Source of the DNA: CAYILR01 sp964364175
Lineage (GTDB): Bacteria; Bdellovibrionota; UBA1018
Assembly: GCA_964364175.1 (NCBI GenBank)
Contig: CAYILR010000004.1
Span: 1-64,000 of the forward strand
Length of the DNA: 64,000 bases
Direction of reading: 5' to 3'
This document shows positions 16,658 through 25,645 of the stretch, one piece after another. Position numbers and translations under genes: made by a program. The notes under the pieces were generated by a model. The model saw only the letters and a list, made by a program, of their open reading frames with translations. It made no database searches and was not told the origin of the DNA. Numbering within the stretch: the first letter of the stretch is position 1; each line of letters starts with the position of its first letter.

Positions 16658-17644
16658 CTAAGCAAGAACTGTGCTAGCCTTTTGAAGTCCTTTGAATCGC
16701 AGATAAACCAACCCGCCGATGGCGCCCAAAGAGATCTGGCACAAAGCATAGAGGCTGAAAACATCCGCTCCACGCTGAGAACCTAAAAACTGATACAGCC
16801 ATCCAAATGCTGCGTGCCCTGTTCCCACTCCTGCAGGAAAAACTGGCACAGCCGTCACCAGCAAACCCAGAGGCGTCACAATGAAGACCGCCCAGCGCGA
16901 AATATCCAGATCTCCCAATGCTAATGCAAAAAGATAACACGCAAAAGCGACACAGCAATGAACGAATATCGAAAGAACGAGCGACTTCATCACGGTCCAA
17001 CGATGGTGGTGATACGTTCGCACCCCCTCGTAGATCCGAGTCAGGGATCCTAATCGCTCCATTTTTTGCTCTGCCCATTGAAACGCCCGAAGCAATGGAT
17101 CAAAAGACTCCCGCACTAGAAAGAGGTAAGAAAAAAACGCCACCACGCAAATCGCAGCAATGATCAACATCAGACGAATCCCCGCCAACAAACCTGAATT
17201 TTCAAACCGGTGATAGTTCAACATCAAAGCCACTGCCGAAACTAATACCAAAGCCGAAACACCGACCAGGCGATCAAATAGAATACTACCAAACGCTCCA
17301 GCGCGTTTTCCTTCGACTTCTTTCCCAATATAAAATGCCTTGATCAAATCCCCGCTGACCGCACCCGGCAACGCAATATTGAAAAAATTTCCAACAAAAG
17401 CGAGTTCCAATGTTCTCTTGTACGTCAACCGCAACCCCTGAGCCTCCAAGAGCCACCGCCAGCGGACCACTCCCAAGAGCGCGCTTCCAAAGACCAACGC
17501 CACTGCAGGCAAGATCAGGTCTAAGTGCTGAAACGCGTTTCGAGTCGCCTCAAGGGAAAGAAAGCCCTTTTTTGTCAGGAAAACCAATAGGCCAACGACG
17601 AGAGCCAGTTTCAGCAGGTTTTTAATCACTGAGGAAGTTTTCAA
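16658..17644 (-). CDS. Lysylphosphatidylglycerol synthase/flippase-like membrane protein
   Basis: Protein of 328 residues with about eight membrane segments, of the UPF0104/AglD-like group related to the transmembrane part of MprF. Family landmarks: LGVVRWRWLLEAQGL, FFNIALPGAVSGDLIKAFYIG, FDRLVGV and PLGLLVTAVPVFPAGVGTGHAAF. Members are thought to move or modify lipid-linked molecules. The start is TTG, supported by GTAGGAG 8 nt upstream, inside the end of the amidotransferase gene (23-nt overlap). Its neighbours, an amidotransferase and a glycosyltransferase, suggest envelope biogenesis. Confidence 0.85.
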   Translation of the reverse strand: MKTSSVIKNLLKLALVVGLLVFLTKKGFLSLEATRNAFQHLDLILPAVALVFGSALLGVVRWRWLLEAQGLRLTYKRTLELAFVGNFFNIALPGAVSGDLIKAFYIGKEVEGKRAGAFGSILFDRLVGVSALVLVSAVALMLNYHRFENSGLLAGIRLMLIIAAICVVAFFSYLFLVRESFDPLLRAFQWAEQKMERLGSLTRIYEGVRTYHHHRWTVMKSLVLSIFVHCCVAFACYLFALALGDLDISRWAVFIVTPLGLLVTAVPVFPAGVGTGHAAFGWLYQFLGSQRGADVFSLYALCQISLGAIGGLVYLRFKGLQKASTVLA

Positions 17645-18305
17645 AAATTTTTTCTCCTACCTTGGGGTCATAGTACCGTGGGGTATCCTCTAGCAAGAGC
17701 TGAGGCGGTTTTCCCGTCTTTTTCGCCTTTTTCAAAATCAGCTCTGCTGCATCGGCTGTTTTTTCTGGATGAAACTGGACTCCATAAACTGGGCGCTCCG
17801 CAACCTGACAAGCTTCGATCGCACATCCCTGGGACCGAGCAATCACCCGCATTCCGTGAGGCAGCTGTGACACCTCCTCATAGTGAGTCGACATGGAATA
17901 GAATATTTGAGGCAAGCCCTCAAATAATGGAGTCTGCGTGGTTCTTTCGATGCGTGTCCAACCGAACTGAGGAATGGCCGATTTCCGGACCGTCTGAAGC
18001 CCTCCCAGACTCCGACACAAAACCTGATGGCCGTAACAAATACCCAGGAGCGGTTTGCCCAAATCCACTGTCCGCCGAACCCATTGGTCCAAGTGCTCCG
18101 ACCAGGGCTCCAGAGTCAAACAGGATGCTGCCGATCCTGAAACAATCGTTCGATCAAAATACTCAGGACCACAGAGTGGCAAATCATCATGAAAACCACG
18201 GCGTGTGTCAATCGTGGCTCCTTGTTTTTTGAGCGTAAAGACTCGCAAATCCATTGCCCCCCAGCAATCCGGATCACGATTATTATCGATGATGAGAATC
18301 CTCAT
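17622..18305 (-). CDS. Class I glutamine amidotransferase
   Basis: Protein of 227 residues with the complete class I triad: Cys in LGICYGHQ, His and Glu in VQFHPEKT. It resembles GuaA-type or stand-alone amidotransferases. No synthase partner is adjacent, so the acceptor is unknown; ammonia transfer or gamma-glutamyl hydrolysis are both possible. It overlaps the upstream glycosyltransferase by 4 nt and the downstream flippase-like gene by 23 nt, so all three are one operon. Confidence 0.88.
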   Translation of the reverse strand: MRILIIDNNRDPDCWGAMDLRVFTLKKQGATIDTRRGFHDDLPLCGPEYFDRTIVSGSAASCLTLEPWSEHLDQWVRRTVDLGKPLLGICYGHQVLCRSLGGLQTVRKSAIPQFGWTRIERTTQTPLFEGLPQIFYSMSTHYEEVSQLPHGMRVIARSQGCAIEACQVAERPVYGVQFHPEKTADAAELILKKAKKTGKPPQLLLEDTPRYYDPKVGEKIFENFLSD

Positions 18306-19078
18306 GATTCACTGGCCCTAATCTCTTGTTCGAGCAGATACGCATATTTTAAAAACATGCTGTGTGCAGCATTCATTGAAATCACAAACCCTGCCAGACC
18401 ATCGAGAAACCCCAGCTTAATAAAATAAGTTTCGAAAAATTTTCCAAGTGGTTTCAAAAGGAGTTTAGGCAAAGAAGACCTCGTTCCCTTATGCTGCAAA
18501 TCCTGACAGCCAAGGTGCGCAAAACGCAAATTCGTCTCCACCTGACTTGCGATGCTTGGAAAACTATAATGAAGAATAGGCTCTCGAATTTCCCCTAATT
18601 TGCCTTCGACTTTTAGTTCTTCATGGACGTGCGGTTCAGTCCAACGTGCATTTTTTCGATTCGCAAGCCTCACCAGAGAATTTGGATACCATCCACCATG
18701 CATCACCCAGCGGTTTAAATACCAGGTTTTACGTGGAATCCAGAACCCTGCTTCGCCCGTTTGCGCCACTGATTCCAAACACCGCTCAATCTCTTTTCTC
18801 AGTGCGGGAGTCACCTCTTCGTCCGCATCCAAACTCAAAACCCAATCATTTTTGGCTTGAGCTTGAGCAAGGTTTTTCTGTTGTCCGTAACCCTTCCATT
18901 CGTGAGTCAGAACGCGGGCACCCATTTTTTTGGCGATTTCGACAGTTTGATCGGTGCTACCCGCATCAACAACCAAAACCTCATCCGCCCAAGAGGCGCT
19001 CTTCAACGCGCGCGCAATGTTCGTCTCTTCATTTAAAGTAATGATGGTCACGGTTAACTTCACTTCTGTTAATTTCAC
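18302..19078 (-). CDS. Glycosyltransferase family 2 (LPS-core WaaE/KdtX-like)
   Basis: Protein of 258 residues: GT-A fold opening VTIITLNEETNIARAL, VLVVDAGSTDQTVEIA and the metal-binding LSLDADEEV. The middle WYPNSLVRLANRKNARW and the ending resemble LPS core beta-1,4-glucosyltransferases. It acts on the cytoplasmic face in envelope polysaccharide synthesis. The start is GTG at 19078 (or GTG at 19063); no strong ribosome binding site is visible. It is divergent from the UDP-sugar dehydrogenase gene. Confidence 0.88.
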   Translation of the reverse strand: MKLTEVKLTVTIITLNEETNIARALKSASWADEVLVVDAGSTDQTVEIAKKMGARVLTHEWKGYGQQKNLAQAQAKNDWVLSLDADEEVTPALRKEIERCLESVAQTGEAGFWIPRKTWYLNRWVMHGGWYPNSLVRLANRKNARWTEPHVHEELKVEGKLGEIREPILHYSFPSIASQVETNLRFAHLGCQDLQHKGTRSSLPKLLLKPLGKFFETYFIKLGFLDGLAGFVISMNAAHSMFLKYAYLLEQEIRASES

Positions 19079-19139
19079 TGGGATACGGGACTCAAGTCAA
19101 GAATTGAGTTCTTATATGGCCTGTGGTAGCGAATTCTCT

Positions 19140-20453
19140 ATGAAAATAGCTGTGATTGGAACCGGGTATGTTGGGTTGGTTGCGGGTGCTTGTTTCGCGG
19201 ACACAGGAAATACTGTGTATTGCGTCGACAAAGATCCCCGCAAAATCGATGCTCTAAAAAATGGCCAAATTCCTATTTTTGAACCTGGCCTGGATGTGCT
19301 GGTTAAAAGAGGCACGAGTGAGAATCGTCTTTTTTTCACTCTCGACACAAAGGAAGCTGTCGAGAAAAGCGAAATTATTTTTATGGCTGTTGGTACACCC
19401 CCACAGCCCAATGGCGAACCAGACCTGAGCTATCTCAAAGCCGCGTCTGAAGAAGTGGCACGGACCATGAATGGACCAAAAATCATTGTGAACAAATCCA
19501 CCGTCCCGGTCGGTACACATCGCACGGTCGCAGATTGGATGAAGCCCCTTGCAAAACACAAATATGATGTCGTCAGCAATCCGGAATTCCTGAAAGAGGG
19601 AAGCGCGATTGATGATTTTCTAAAACCAGACCGGGTGGTCATCGGAACTCATCTCGAAGACACCTACAAAAAAATGGCTGAGCTCTATGCTCCGTTCGTT
19701 AGGCAGGGAAACCCGATCATTTGGATGGACCCTGTTTCCGCAGAATTGACCAAATATGCCTGCAACTCCTTTTTAGCGACTCGAATTAGCTTCATGAACG
19801 AACTCGCTCAGCTCTGCGAAAAAGTCGGAGGCGACATCGAAAAAGTCCGCAAAGGCATGAGCACCGACGTTCGAATCGGAAGACACTTTCTTTATGCCGG
19901 AGCTGGATACGGTGGGTCTTGTTTTCCAAAAGATGTTCAAGCCCTCATGTCCACTGCACGCAAAAACGGAATGGAATTGGGCATTGTTGAGGCCGCTGAA
20001 GACGCCAACTACAAACAGAAAAAACACCTCGTCACCCGGATTTGCGAGCACTACGGCAAATCTCTGAGCGGGAAAACATTCGCGATCTGGGGATTGGCTT
20101 TCAAACCCAATACTGACGACATGCGCGAGGCTGCTTCATTGACCATTATTGATGAAATCGTCAAGCTGGGTGGAAAAGTCCGGGCTTTTGATCCTGTATC
20201 GATGGAAAACGCAAGTCGCTTGCTGGAAAACAAAGCGACTTATTGCGAAAGCTCATTCGATGCGCTTGAGGGAGCAGATGCTTTAGTGATCGTGACGGAA
20301 TGGAACGAATTCCGTCAGGTGGATTTTGCAAAAATCAAATCCACCATTAAAGATCCTGTGATTTTTGATGGGCGAAATTTGTACACACTCGAGCAAATGA
20401 AGCAGGCCGGGTTTACCTACTACAGCATCGGCCGCCCAGTCGTGCGCGTTTAA
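19140..20453 (+). CDS. ugd: UDP-glucose/GDP-mannose dehydrogenase family
   Basis: Protein of 437 residues with N-terminal Rossmann motif (AVIGTGYVGLVAGACFAD), AVGTPPQPNGEPDLSYL, NKSTVPVGT, NPEFLKEGSAIDDFLKPDR, the active-site Cys in GAGYGGSCFPKDVQAL and the C-terminal WGLAFKPNTDDMREA. It most likely oxidises UDP-glucose to UDP-glucuronate for polysaccharide or LPS. The ATG at 19140 was chosen because the Rossmann motif begins there. The adjacent divergent glycosyltransferase supports a cell-surface sugar pathway. Its stop abuts the stop of the next, convergent gene. Confidence 0.95.
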   Translation: MKIAVIGTGYVGLVAGACFADTGNTVYCVDKDPRKIDALKNGQIPIFEPGLDVLVKRGTSENRLFFTLDTKEAVEKSEIIFMAVGTPPQPNGEPDLSYLKAASEEVARTMNGPKIIVNKSTVPVGTHRTVADWMKPLAKHKYDVVSNPEFLKEGSAIDDFLKPDRVVIGTHLEDTYKKMAELYAPFVRQGNPIIWMDPVSAELTKYACNSFLATRISFMNELAQLCEKVGGDIEKVRKGMSTDVRIGRHFLYAGAGYGGSCFPKDVQALMSTARKNGMELGIVEAAEDANYKQKKHLVTRICEHYGKSLSGKTFAIWGLAFKPNTDDMREAASLTIIDEIVKLGGKVRAFDPVSMENASRLLENKATYCESSFDALEGADALVIVTEWNEFRQVDFAKIKSTIKDPVIFDGRNLYTLEQMKQAGFTYYSIGRPVVRV

Positions 20454-21530
20454 TTACGGACAAGTGATAGCGCGAAAATAAATATCATACGTTCCAGCTG
20501 TCCAGTTTGAACCCGCGTCGGAACTCGTAGCAAGCTGACCACTGGTATAAATGTCCGTTGAAAGATCAGCAATGAGCTGGATTTCTCCATTCGCTATACT
20601 CGAACGAATGACCACCCAGTAGGTGCTCCCCACTGTTGGCGTATAGGTTGCATCCAGAGGAATTCCTACTTCTGATGAAGTCGTTGTGACCAAGCTATCC
20701 ACTGTCAACTGACCACTCCTGAGATCCGTGCTGCAAGGAACTCCCGAGCAGTTGTCCCTGATCGAAGCTGTAATTGTTCCAACGGCAGCTCCGGGCAGAC
20801 TTTTATTCATTTTAAATATAAAACCGTAAATTACACTTGTCGCTGAAACAACAAAAGACTGCGCGGCCCAGCTGAGGCCAGAAATGTCTCGAGTACTTGT
20901 CGCTGCACTGGTCCCGCTTGCTACTGTAGTCCCCCGCAAGCATCGTGTGCCTGTGCCGGTAAGAGTCATCGAGGCGGCAGAAGACAAGGTTGAACTTGAA
21001 AAAGAGATCGAGGACGAAGAAGTAAACTGCGATACAGAGGACGAGGAATCCAAATCGATGTATTTGTAGGTCAGTTGAATTTCACGCGAAAAATCCGTTG
21101 GGGCCGTCACAAATGCAGCACTCAGGGGGGCAAACTCTACAACCAGAGAGCAGCTATTCCCCGGATTCAAACTGGTTGTGCAATCTCCACCTGTTCCTGG
21201 AAATGTTCCTCCTTTATAAATAAATGGTGTGCTGAAACTCGTCGAGCTGATTGAGGATGCAGACAGCCCACCCTCATTCTTTACCTGGATGACCACAGAA
21301 GAGGTACTGGCAAAATCCTTCGTGCCAAAAGCATGAGTCGATGCGCTGGGTGACGGCTCCGGATGCAGCGTCAGCGAAGCTACTTTGCAGAGATTTCCAC
21401 TCGCCGATGCGAATCTTGATGAGCCGCCACACTGGTCATCAGTTCCACAACCTCCGATGCCCGAGATGATCGTGATGATGGCTCCGGCAAAAAAAACGGC
21501 ATCGATCCAGTTTTCTTTTTTCTGTTCCAT
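20454..21530 (-). CDS. Ser/Thr-rich putative lipoprotein with Ig-like region
   Basis: Protein of 358 residues. A hydrophobic segment ends IGGC (about residue 28), a plausible lipobox preceded by a charged N-terminus. Residues ~70-190 resemble choice-of-anchor-type Ig-like domains (SVVIQVKNEGGLSAS, CTTSLNPGNSCSLVVEFAP). The rest is very rich in Ser and Thr and ends in a beta-sandwich-like region. Probably surface exposed. It is 3 nt downstream of the barrel protein gene and last in the ExbB/ExbD block. Confidence 0.65.
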   Translation of the reverse strand: MEQKKENWIDAVFFAGAIITIISGIGGCGTDDQCGGSSRFASASGNLCKVASLTLHPEPSPSASTHAFGTKDFASTSSVVIQVKNEGGLSASSISSTSFSTPFIYKGGTFPGTGGDCTTSLNPGNSCSLVVEFAPLSAAFVTAPTDFSREIQLTYKYIDLDSSSSVSQFTSSSSISFSSSTLSSAASMTLTGTGTRCLRGTTVASGTSAATSTRDISGLSWAAQSFVVSATSVIYGFIFKMNKSLPGAAVGTITASIRDNCSGVPCSTDLRSGQLTVDSLVTTTSSEVGIPLDATYTPTVGSTYWVVIRSSIANGEIQLIADLSTDIYTSGQLATSSDAGSNWTAGTYDIYFRAITCP

Positions 21531-21533
21531 CGT

Positions 21534-22118
21534 CTACTTGCCTGCCTTGCCAACTCGAAGTCCGATGAACAAAACAAAATCACGCAGAGTGATTTTTCCA
21601 TGGGTCGCGGGGTTGATCAAACTCTGCATATACCTTGAATCCACAAACAGACTGACGGTGGATGCAGAAAATAAGTACCCTCGAACTGAAGCAACAAATC
21701 CACCTGTGTAAGATCGCATCGAGGCCTGCTCCAAAGTCAACGCTGAGGTCAGCGCTCCGGTGCGACTAATCTCATCCAATGCATACGATCCAAAAAATCC
21801 GGCTCCGACAGAAAGACTTGGCCAAATCGAAAAAAACAAAAGCACCGGAATTTCAAAATAACTCACAGTAGCGGTCGTCTCACCCACACTGAATTTTCTG
21901 GGTTTGTACATGAGCTCAGGTTCGAGCATAAATCTTTTGATCGGGAGCTGAACGCCTAATCCTCCACCCAAAGAAAGTGCGAACGAATAAGCGGTGGAAG
22001 TATTATCCTTCGGGTAGCTCAACCCAGCAGTTCCCCCACCCACAAAGCCGATCGCTTGCGCTTGCGCTATTCCTAGGCACACGACTACCATGATGAAGAG
22101 CAGACGGACTCCTCGCAT
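21534..22118 (-). CDS. Outer-membrane beta-barrel protein (PorT-like)
   Basis: Protein of 194 residues with a signal peptide (about 1-22, ending AQAQA) and alternating beta-strand pattern: LSLGGGLGVQLPI, FMLEPELMYKPRKFS, VSYFEIPVLLFF, GAGFFGSYAL. This matches the small outer-membrane barrel family (PorT/OMP_b-brl_2). In the neighbourhood of ExbB/ExbD genes it is a likely outer-membrane partner of the motor complex. Linked by 3 nt to the downstream lipoprotein gene. Confidence 0.75.
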   Translation of the reverse strand: MRGVRLLFIMVVVCLGIAQAQAIGFVGGGTAGLSYPKDNTSTAYSFALSLGGGLGVQLPIKRFMLEPELMYKPRKFSVGETTATVSYFEIPVLLFFSIWPSLSVGAGFFGSYALDEISRTGALTSALTLEQASMRSYTGGFVASVRGYLFSASTVSLFVDSRYMQSLINPATHGKITLRDFVLFIGLRVGKAGK

Positions 22119-22157
22119 TACCTTCAGGATAAGGTATATTACATTGGTATTGGAGAA

Positions 22158-22634
22158 TTAATTTTTTGGCTGCACCACTAAATTGACGTTTTTGAATCCG
22201 AGTTCCTGGCAGATCGCGATCACTTTCTTGATCACTCCAAAGGTCAATTGCTTGTCTGCCACCAAATTGACGTAGGACTTCCCTTTGGGGTTAGGCACCT
22301 TCGAAAGCCACCCACGGATCCCATCCGGACGATCAATCGAGGCAATTTGTTTTTCTTCAGAAAAAATGCCTTTTCTAGAAACCTGCAAGGTAGCGGCGCG
22401 AGGCGGAGGCTCAGCGAATTTTGCATGAGGCAGATCAATTCCATGCCCCACTTCAACCCATTGAGAGACCGTGGAAGTGCTGGAGAGCAGAAAAATCACT
22501 AAAATGGCAAACATATCCACCATCGATGTCAATGAAAGCGAAACCGAACGGATCCGTCTCTCGTCGTGCTTGATGCGATTCTTTCGATTTTCTCGATAGT
22601 CGCTGATTCTTAACCGCGCGCGCGTAACTGGCAT
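22158..22634 (-). CDS. ExbD/TolR-type biopolymer transport protein (second copy)
   Basis: Protein of 158 residues: short basic cytoplasmic N-terminus, one membrane helix with the proton-path aspartate (LTSMVDMFAILVIFLL, about residues 35-52) and a periplasmic domain ending VNLVADKQLTFGVIKKVIAICQELGFKNVNL, as in TolR/ExbD. It forms the proton channel with the ExbB-like protein encoded upstream. It follows the first ExbD-like gene by 15 nt. Confidence 0.92.
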   Translation of the reverse strand: MPVTRARLRISDYRENRKNRIKHDERRIRSVSLSLTSMVDMFAILVIFLLSSTSTVSQWVEVGHGIDLPHAKFAEPPPRAATLQVSRKGIFSEEKQIASIDRPDGIRGWLSKVPNPKGKSYVNLVADKQLTFGVIKKVIAICQELGFKNVNLVVQPKN

Positions 22635-22649
22635 CGTTTAGTTTGTCTT

Positions 22650-23111
22650 TCAATTAGTACTGAGAGCCACTCCTGGGGCCCCGTTGGTTTTAATGGCATC
22701 AATCGCTTCAATTACAGAACTATAAACTGCCCCGTCGCTGGCGCTCACGCTGACTTGTGCGGGGAGAGTTTTGGAAGCGACCAGCTTTTGAATCAAATCT
22801 CCCAAGCGATTCGTACCCTCCTTTGCAGAACCCATCGGGATCCATGCCGGATACTTTCCTTGCAGTCCTGGAGGCCAGGTCAGTCGATAGCCTTTTTCCT
22901 CCACGTGAACATCCAGATTTTTTTCTTCGCTTTGTGAGGAAGAAGCTTTTTTTCCATCCGAATTCACACCCGCAGGAATTGCAGAAATCTGCAACCAAAC
23001 AGCCGTGACGAGCAGAAACAAAACCAGCGTACTCAGCAAATCAATGAACGGAACCAGATTGAGCTCGACGTTGCCGTCACCACCGCCATCCGGTGTTGAA
23101 ACACCTGCCAT
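22650..23111 (-). CDS. ExbD/TolR-type biopolymer transport protein (first copy)
   Basis: Protein of 153 residues with one membrane helix carrying the conserved aspartate (LVPFIDLLSTLVLFLL, about residues 18-35), a glycine/acidic N-terminus and a periplasmic TolR-like domain (PAQVSVSASDGAVYSSVIEAIDAIK). It differs from the next gene's product, as the two TolR-like proteins of the Myxococcus Agl motor do. It begins 3 nt after the ExbB-like gene. Confidence 0.92.
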   Translation of the reverse strand: MAGVSTPDGGGDGNVELNLVPFIDLLSTLVLFLLVTAVWLQISAIPAGVNSDGKKASSSQSEEKNLDVHVEEKGYRLTWPPGLQGKYPAWIPMGSAKEGTNRLGDLIQKLVASKTLPAQVSVSASDGAVYSSVIEAIDAIKTNGAPGVALSTN

Positions 23112-23114
23112 GGA

Positions 23115-23765
23115 TTATTTCTCCTCGATTCCGAATCGCTCTCGGTTGGCCAAAATAAAATTCAAAGTACGAATACTGATCTCGTTGATATCGTCAATCA
23201 GATGCTGTGCTCTGGATTGCAAAATCGAATACGCAAAAACAGCGGGCACTGCCACAATGAGACCGAATGCCGTGCAGTTCATCGCTTCTGAAATACCCTT
23301 GGTCAACTCAGCGGCCTTAGTTGCAGCATCCGCATTGGCAACAGCAGCAAAACTCTGAATCAATCCCGTGATCGTTCCCAGCAATCCAAGCAATGTAGCC
23401 ACGTTTCCAATCACAGCCAGGAATCCAATTCGTTTTTCAATGCTGGGAATTTCACTGATTGCTCCCTCATCCAGCGCAGCTTGAATTTCAGAGTCATTCC
23501 CCTTATTCACCAATCGAATCAGGCAAAGTTTGATGACACGAGAAATGGGCGTCGAATTCTGATCACAAAGCTGGATCATTCCCTGGATGTTTCCTTCCAG
23601 CAAATGGGCAGTGAGATTTTTGAAAAAAAGCTCTTTATTCAGCGAAGTCCTGAAATACAAAAACCGTGATCGCTCGACCAAAATTCCCGCCATCGCCAAT
23701 CCCAGGGCAAGAATCAGGTACATCATGAAGCCACCCTCGTGAAAAGCCTTTAAAATGAACGTCAT
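23115..23765 (-). CDS. ExbB/TolQ/MotA-type proton channel protein
   Basis: Protein of 216 residues with three membrane helices, including the family signatures GNVATLLGLLGTITGLIQSF and EAMNCTAFGLIVAVPAVFAYSIL. It forms the pentameric motor that uses proton-motive force, with the two ExbD-like proteins. AAGGGG precedes the ATG. It is first in a minus-strand block continuing through two ExbD genes, a barrel protein and a lipoprotein. Closest known parallel in organisation: AglQ with AglR and AglS of the gliding machinery. Confidence 0.93.
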   Translation of the reverse strand: MTFILKAFHEGGFMMYLILALGLAMAGILVERSRFLYFRTSLNKELFFKNLTAHLLEGNIQGMIQLCDQNSTPISRVIKLCLIRLVNKGNDSEIQAALDEGAISEIPSIEKRIGFLAVIGNVATLLGLLGTITGLIQSFAAVANADAATKAAELTKGISEAMNCTAFGLIVAVPAVFAYSILQSRAQHLIDDINEISIRTLNFILANRERFGIEEK

Positions 23766-23873
23766 AGTTGTTTTCCCCTTGAAAATTGATGCATCGCGGT
23801 ATTTTTTATACTACTTTGTTATATAAACATACCTGGAATAAAGACTCTGCTCAAGTCTGCCGATGAAGATCAT

Positions 23874-25466
23874 ATGAGGATTCATACTTTTTTTATTGTA
23901 GTCAGTTCTTTTTTAACGCTTCAAGCAATGGCTCAGGAGGCTTTGAGCACCAAAAAGCTCCCTCTGGTCTACGATCCCAGCACTAAGAAGTACTTCATCG
24001 GCGGCTCGTCCAAGTTTGTTTTAAAGCAAGGTGAAGCGAGTAGCCTGATTGAACGAATTGAAGTCAGCGTGGATGCAGGCGAGTACCGCCCTTATAACGA
24101 AGCCATCGTTTTTAAAGAGGAGGGGAAACACGCGCTGAAATTTCGCGCAGTCAACCCCGTCAATAATTGGTCACCTGTTCAATTCGTTGAGGTCTTTGCC
24201 GATTTGACGGCCCCCACGATTGAAGCCAAAGTTTCCGAAGATCATTTTTACAAAGAAGGCGAGACACAATATGTCGGAATGCGTTCGAGTATTACTCTCT
24301 CCGCACAAGACAATCTATCCGGCGTCGAGTCGATCGAAGCGTCTTGGGATGGAAAAACTTTTTTCCCTTATCTGAAGCCCCTCGAGGCGGATAAACCTGG
24401 ACAATATACCTTGTTCTATCGTTGTACAGATCGCGTGGGAAACGCTACTCCTGCGAAACCGTTTAATTACGTCGTAGATGGCACCTCTCCTGAATCTAAA
24501 CTGGTTCTTTCTAACCAAGCTCGAATGACCATCATGAATGGGAAGAAATATCTCAGCGACGCAGTAGCTTATTCGATCGAAAGCGCGGACGGCGAATCCA
24601 AAGTCAAAGAAACCTGGGTTTCTGTGGATGATGCAAAGCCTCAGCTTTATTTAAAGCCGATTTACCTTCTCAGCGAAGGACCTCACAAGCTGAACTACTA
24701 CTCGATCGACCGAGTGGGGAACAAAGAAGATCTGAAGACGTTCTCTGTCTACACCGTGGCCATCCCACCTAAAACAGCGGCTGTCCCTATTGGAAAACAA
24801 ATCAATACGGGCGGAATCAATTTCGCGAAAAGAGATTTTCAACTCAAATTAGAAACCACTGAAAACGTAGTGGGGATCGAACGAGTCGAAGTTAAAACCG
24901 ATGGGGATGCAGATTTTAAACCGTACATTGAACCCCTGCGATTCAGCCAACCCGGACTTCACACGGTGACTTATCGTTCTATGGATCGGGCTGGAAACAT
25001 CGAGCCTGCGAAGGTTTACAACGTTCACATCACAGAAATTTCCCCAGAAACCACTATGGCCACGGCACAACCGCTGGTCGTTCGTGATGGAGTCACCTAC
25101 TCTTCAGCGCCCAATGTTCTCACTTTTAATGTGAGCAACAGCAACGTCGGCGTGAAGCAAACCATGGTCAGCGTAGACGACGCACCCTTTGCGCCCTATC
25201 AGGGACCGTTGACTTTGAACGCAGACAAGAAAGTACATAAAATCGCTTACAAAAGTGTGGATAAACTCGATAACGAAGAGACTGTAAAAACGGTTTCCTT
25301 CCACATGATTGGGAATGTTCCCGTGCTGGATCTCTTCCTGAGCGATGGAAAAAGCTCTGAGGAACAACTCAGAACCGACTACCTGGAGCAGCCTGGCAGC
25401 AATGGAGCCGCGCCCGATGCCGCTCCGAAGAAACGCGAAGAACGCGCCCCCGCCTCAGCAAAATAG
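23874..25466 (+). CDS. Secreted repeat protein (OmpL47/Ig-like repeats)
   Basis: Protein of 530 residues with a signal peptide (about 1-20, ending AMAQEA). It contains at least five repeats of ~90 residues, each ending in a motif of the form (Y/F)RS-DR-GN-EPAK followed by a short strand and a Pro-rich turn (examples: YRCTDRVGNATPAK, YRSMDRAGNIEPAK). This matches the OmpL47-type beta-sandwich repeat. The last ~40 residues are charged and disordered. It is likely periplasmic or surface attached. Encoded opposite and between the two halves of the motor cluster, suggesting a related job. Confidence 0.75.
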   Translation: MRIHTFFIVVSSFLTLQAMAQEALSTKKLPLVYDPSTKKYFIGGSSKFVLKQGEASSLIERIEVSVDAGEYRPYNEAIVFKEEGKHALKFRAVNPVNNWSPVQFVEVFADLTAPTIEAKVSEDHFYKEGETQYVGMRSSITLSAQDNLSGVESIEASWDGKTFFPYLKPLEADKPGQYTLFYRCTDRVGNATPAKPFNYVVDGTSPESKLVLSNQARMTIMNGKKYLSDAVAYSIESADGESKVKETWVSVDDAKPQLYLKPIYLLSEGPHKLNYYSIDRVGNKEDLKTFSVYTVAIPPKTAAVPIGKQINTGGINFAKRDFQLKLETTENVVGIERVEVKTDGDADFKPYIEPLRFSQPGLHTVTYRSMDRAGNIEPAKVYNVHITEISPETTMATAQPLVVRDGVTYSSAPNVLTFNVSNSNVGVKQTMVSVDDAPFAPYQGPLTLNADKKVHKIAYKSVDKLDNEETVKTVSFHMIGNVPVLDLFLSDGKSSEEQLRTDYLEQPGSNGAAPDAAPKKREERAPASAK

Positions 25467-25472
25467 AAAAGG

Positions 25473-25641
25473 GTGTCCGACAACTTAGTGATGCCCAGCG
25501 CGTCATAAGTCTGGACGACATTCTTATGACGCGCTGGGCATCACTAAGTTGTCNNNNNNNNNNAATTTTGTTTTGCCCCGCGGGTAATATGTGTGTCCTA
25601 CTTTTTTTTGAGGGGGTGGTAATAAATTTGTTGTCGGACAC
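25473..25641. repeat. GTGTCCGACAAC-bounded intergenic element with a 31-bp hairpin
   Basis: The stretch is bounded by GTGTCCGACAAC (25473-25484) and its complement GTTGTCGGACAC (25630-25641). Inside, a perfect 31-bp inverted repeat (25479-25509 and 25523-25553) surrounds a 13-nt spacer; its right arm ends exactly at the ten-N gap. No protein-coding content is supported. It may be a MITE/REP-like element whose hairpin broke the assembly, or a chimeric assembly end. Confidence 0.6.
25554..25563. other. Assembly gap (ten Ns)
   Basis: Ten unresolved bases of a fixed round number, typical of scaffolding. True length between the flanking sequences is therefore unknown, and genes could be missing here. 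Confidence 0.95.
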
Positions 25642-25645
25642 CTAT

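Noticed and set aside
25369..25641. Open frame across the N gap on the minus strand
   Set aside because: It crosses unresolved bases and the hairpin, has no family similarity and begins in the repeat; it is a shadow of the 530-residue gene's 3' end.
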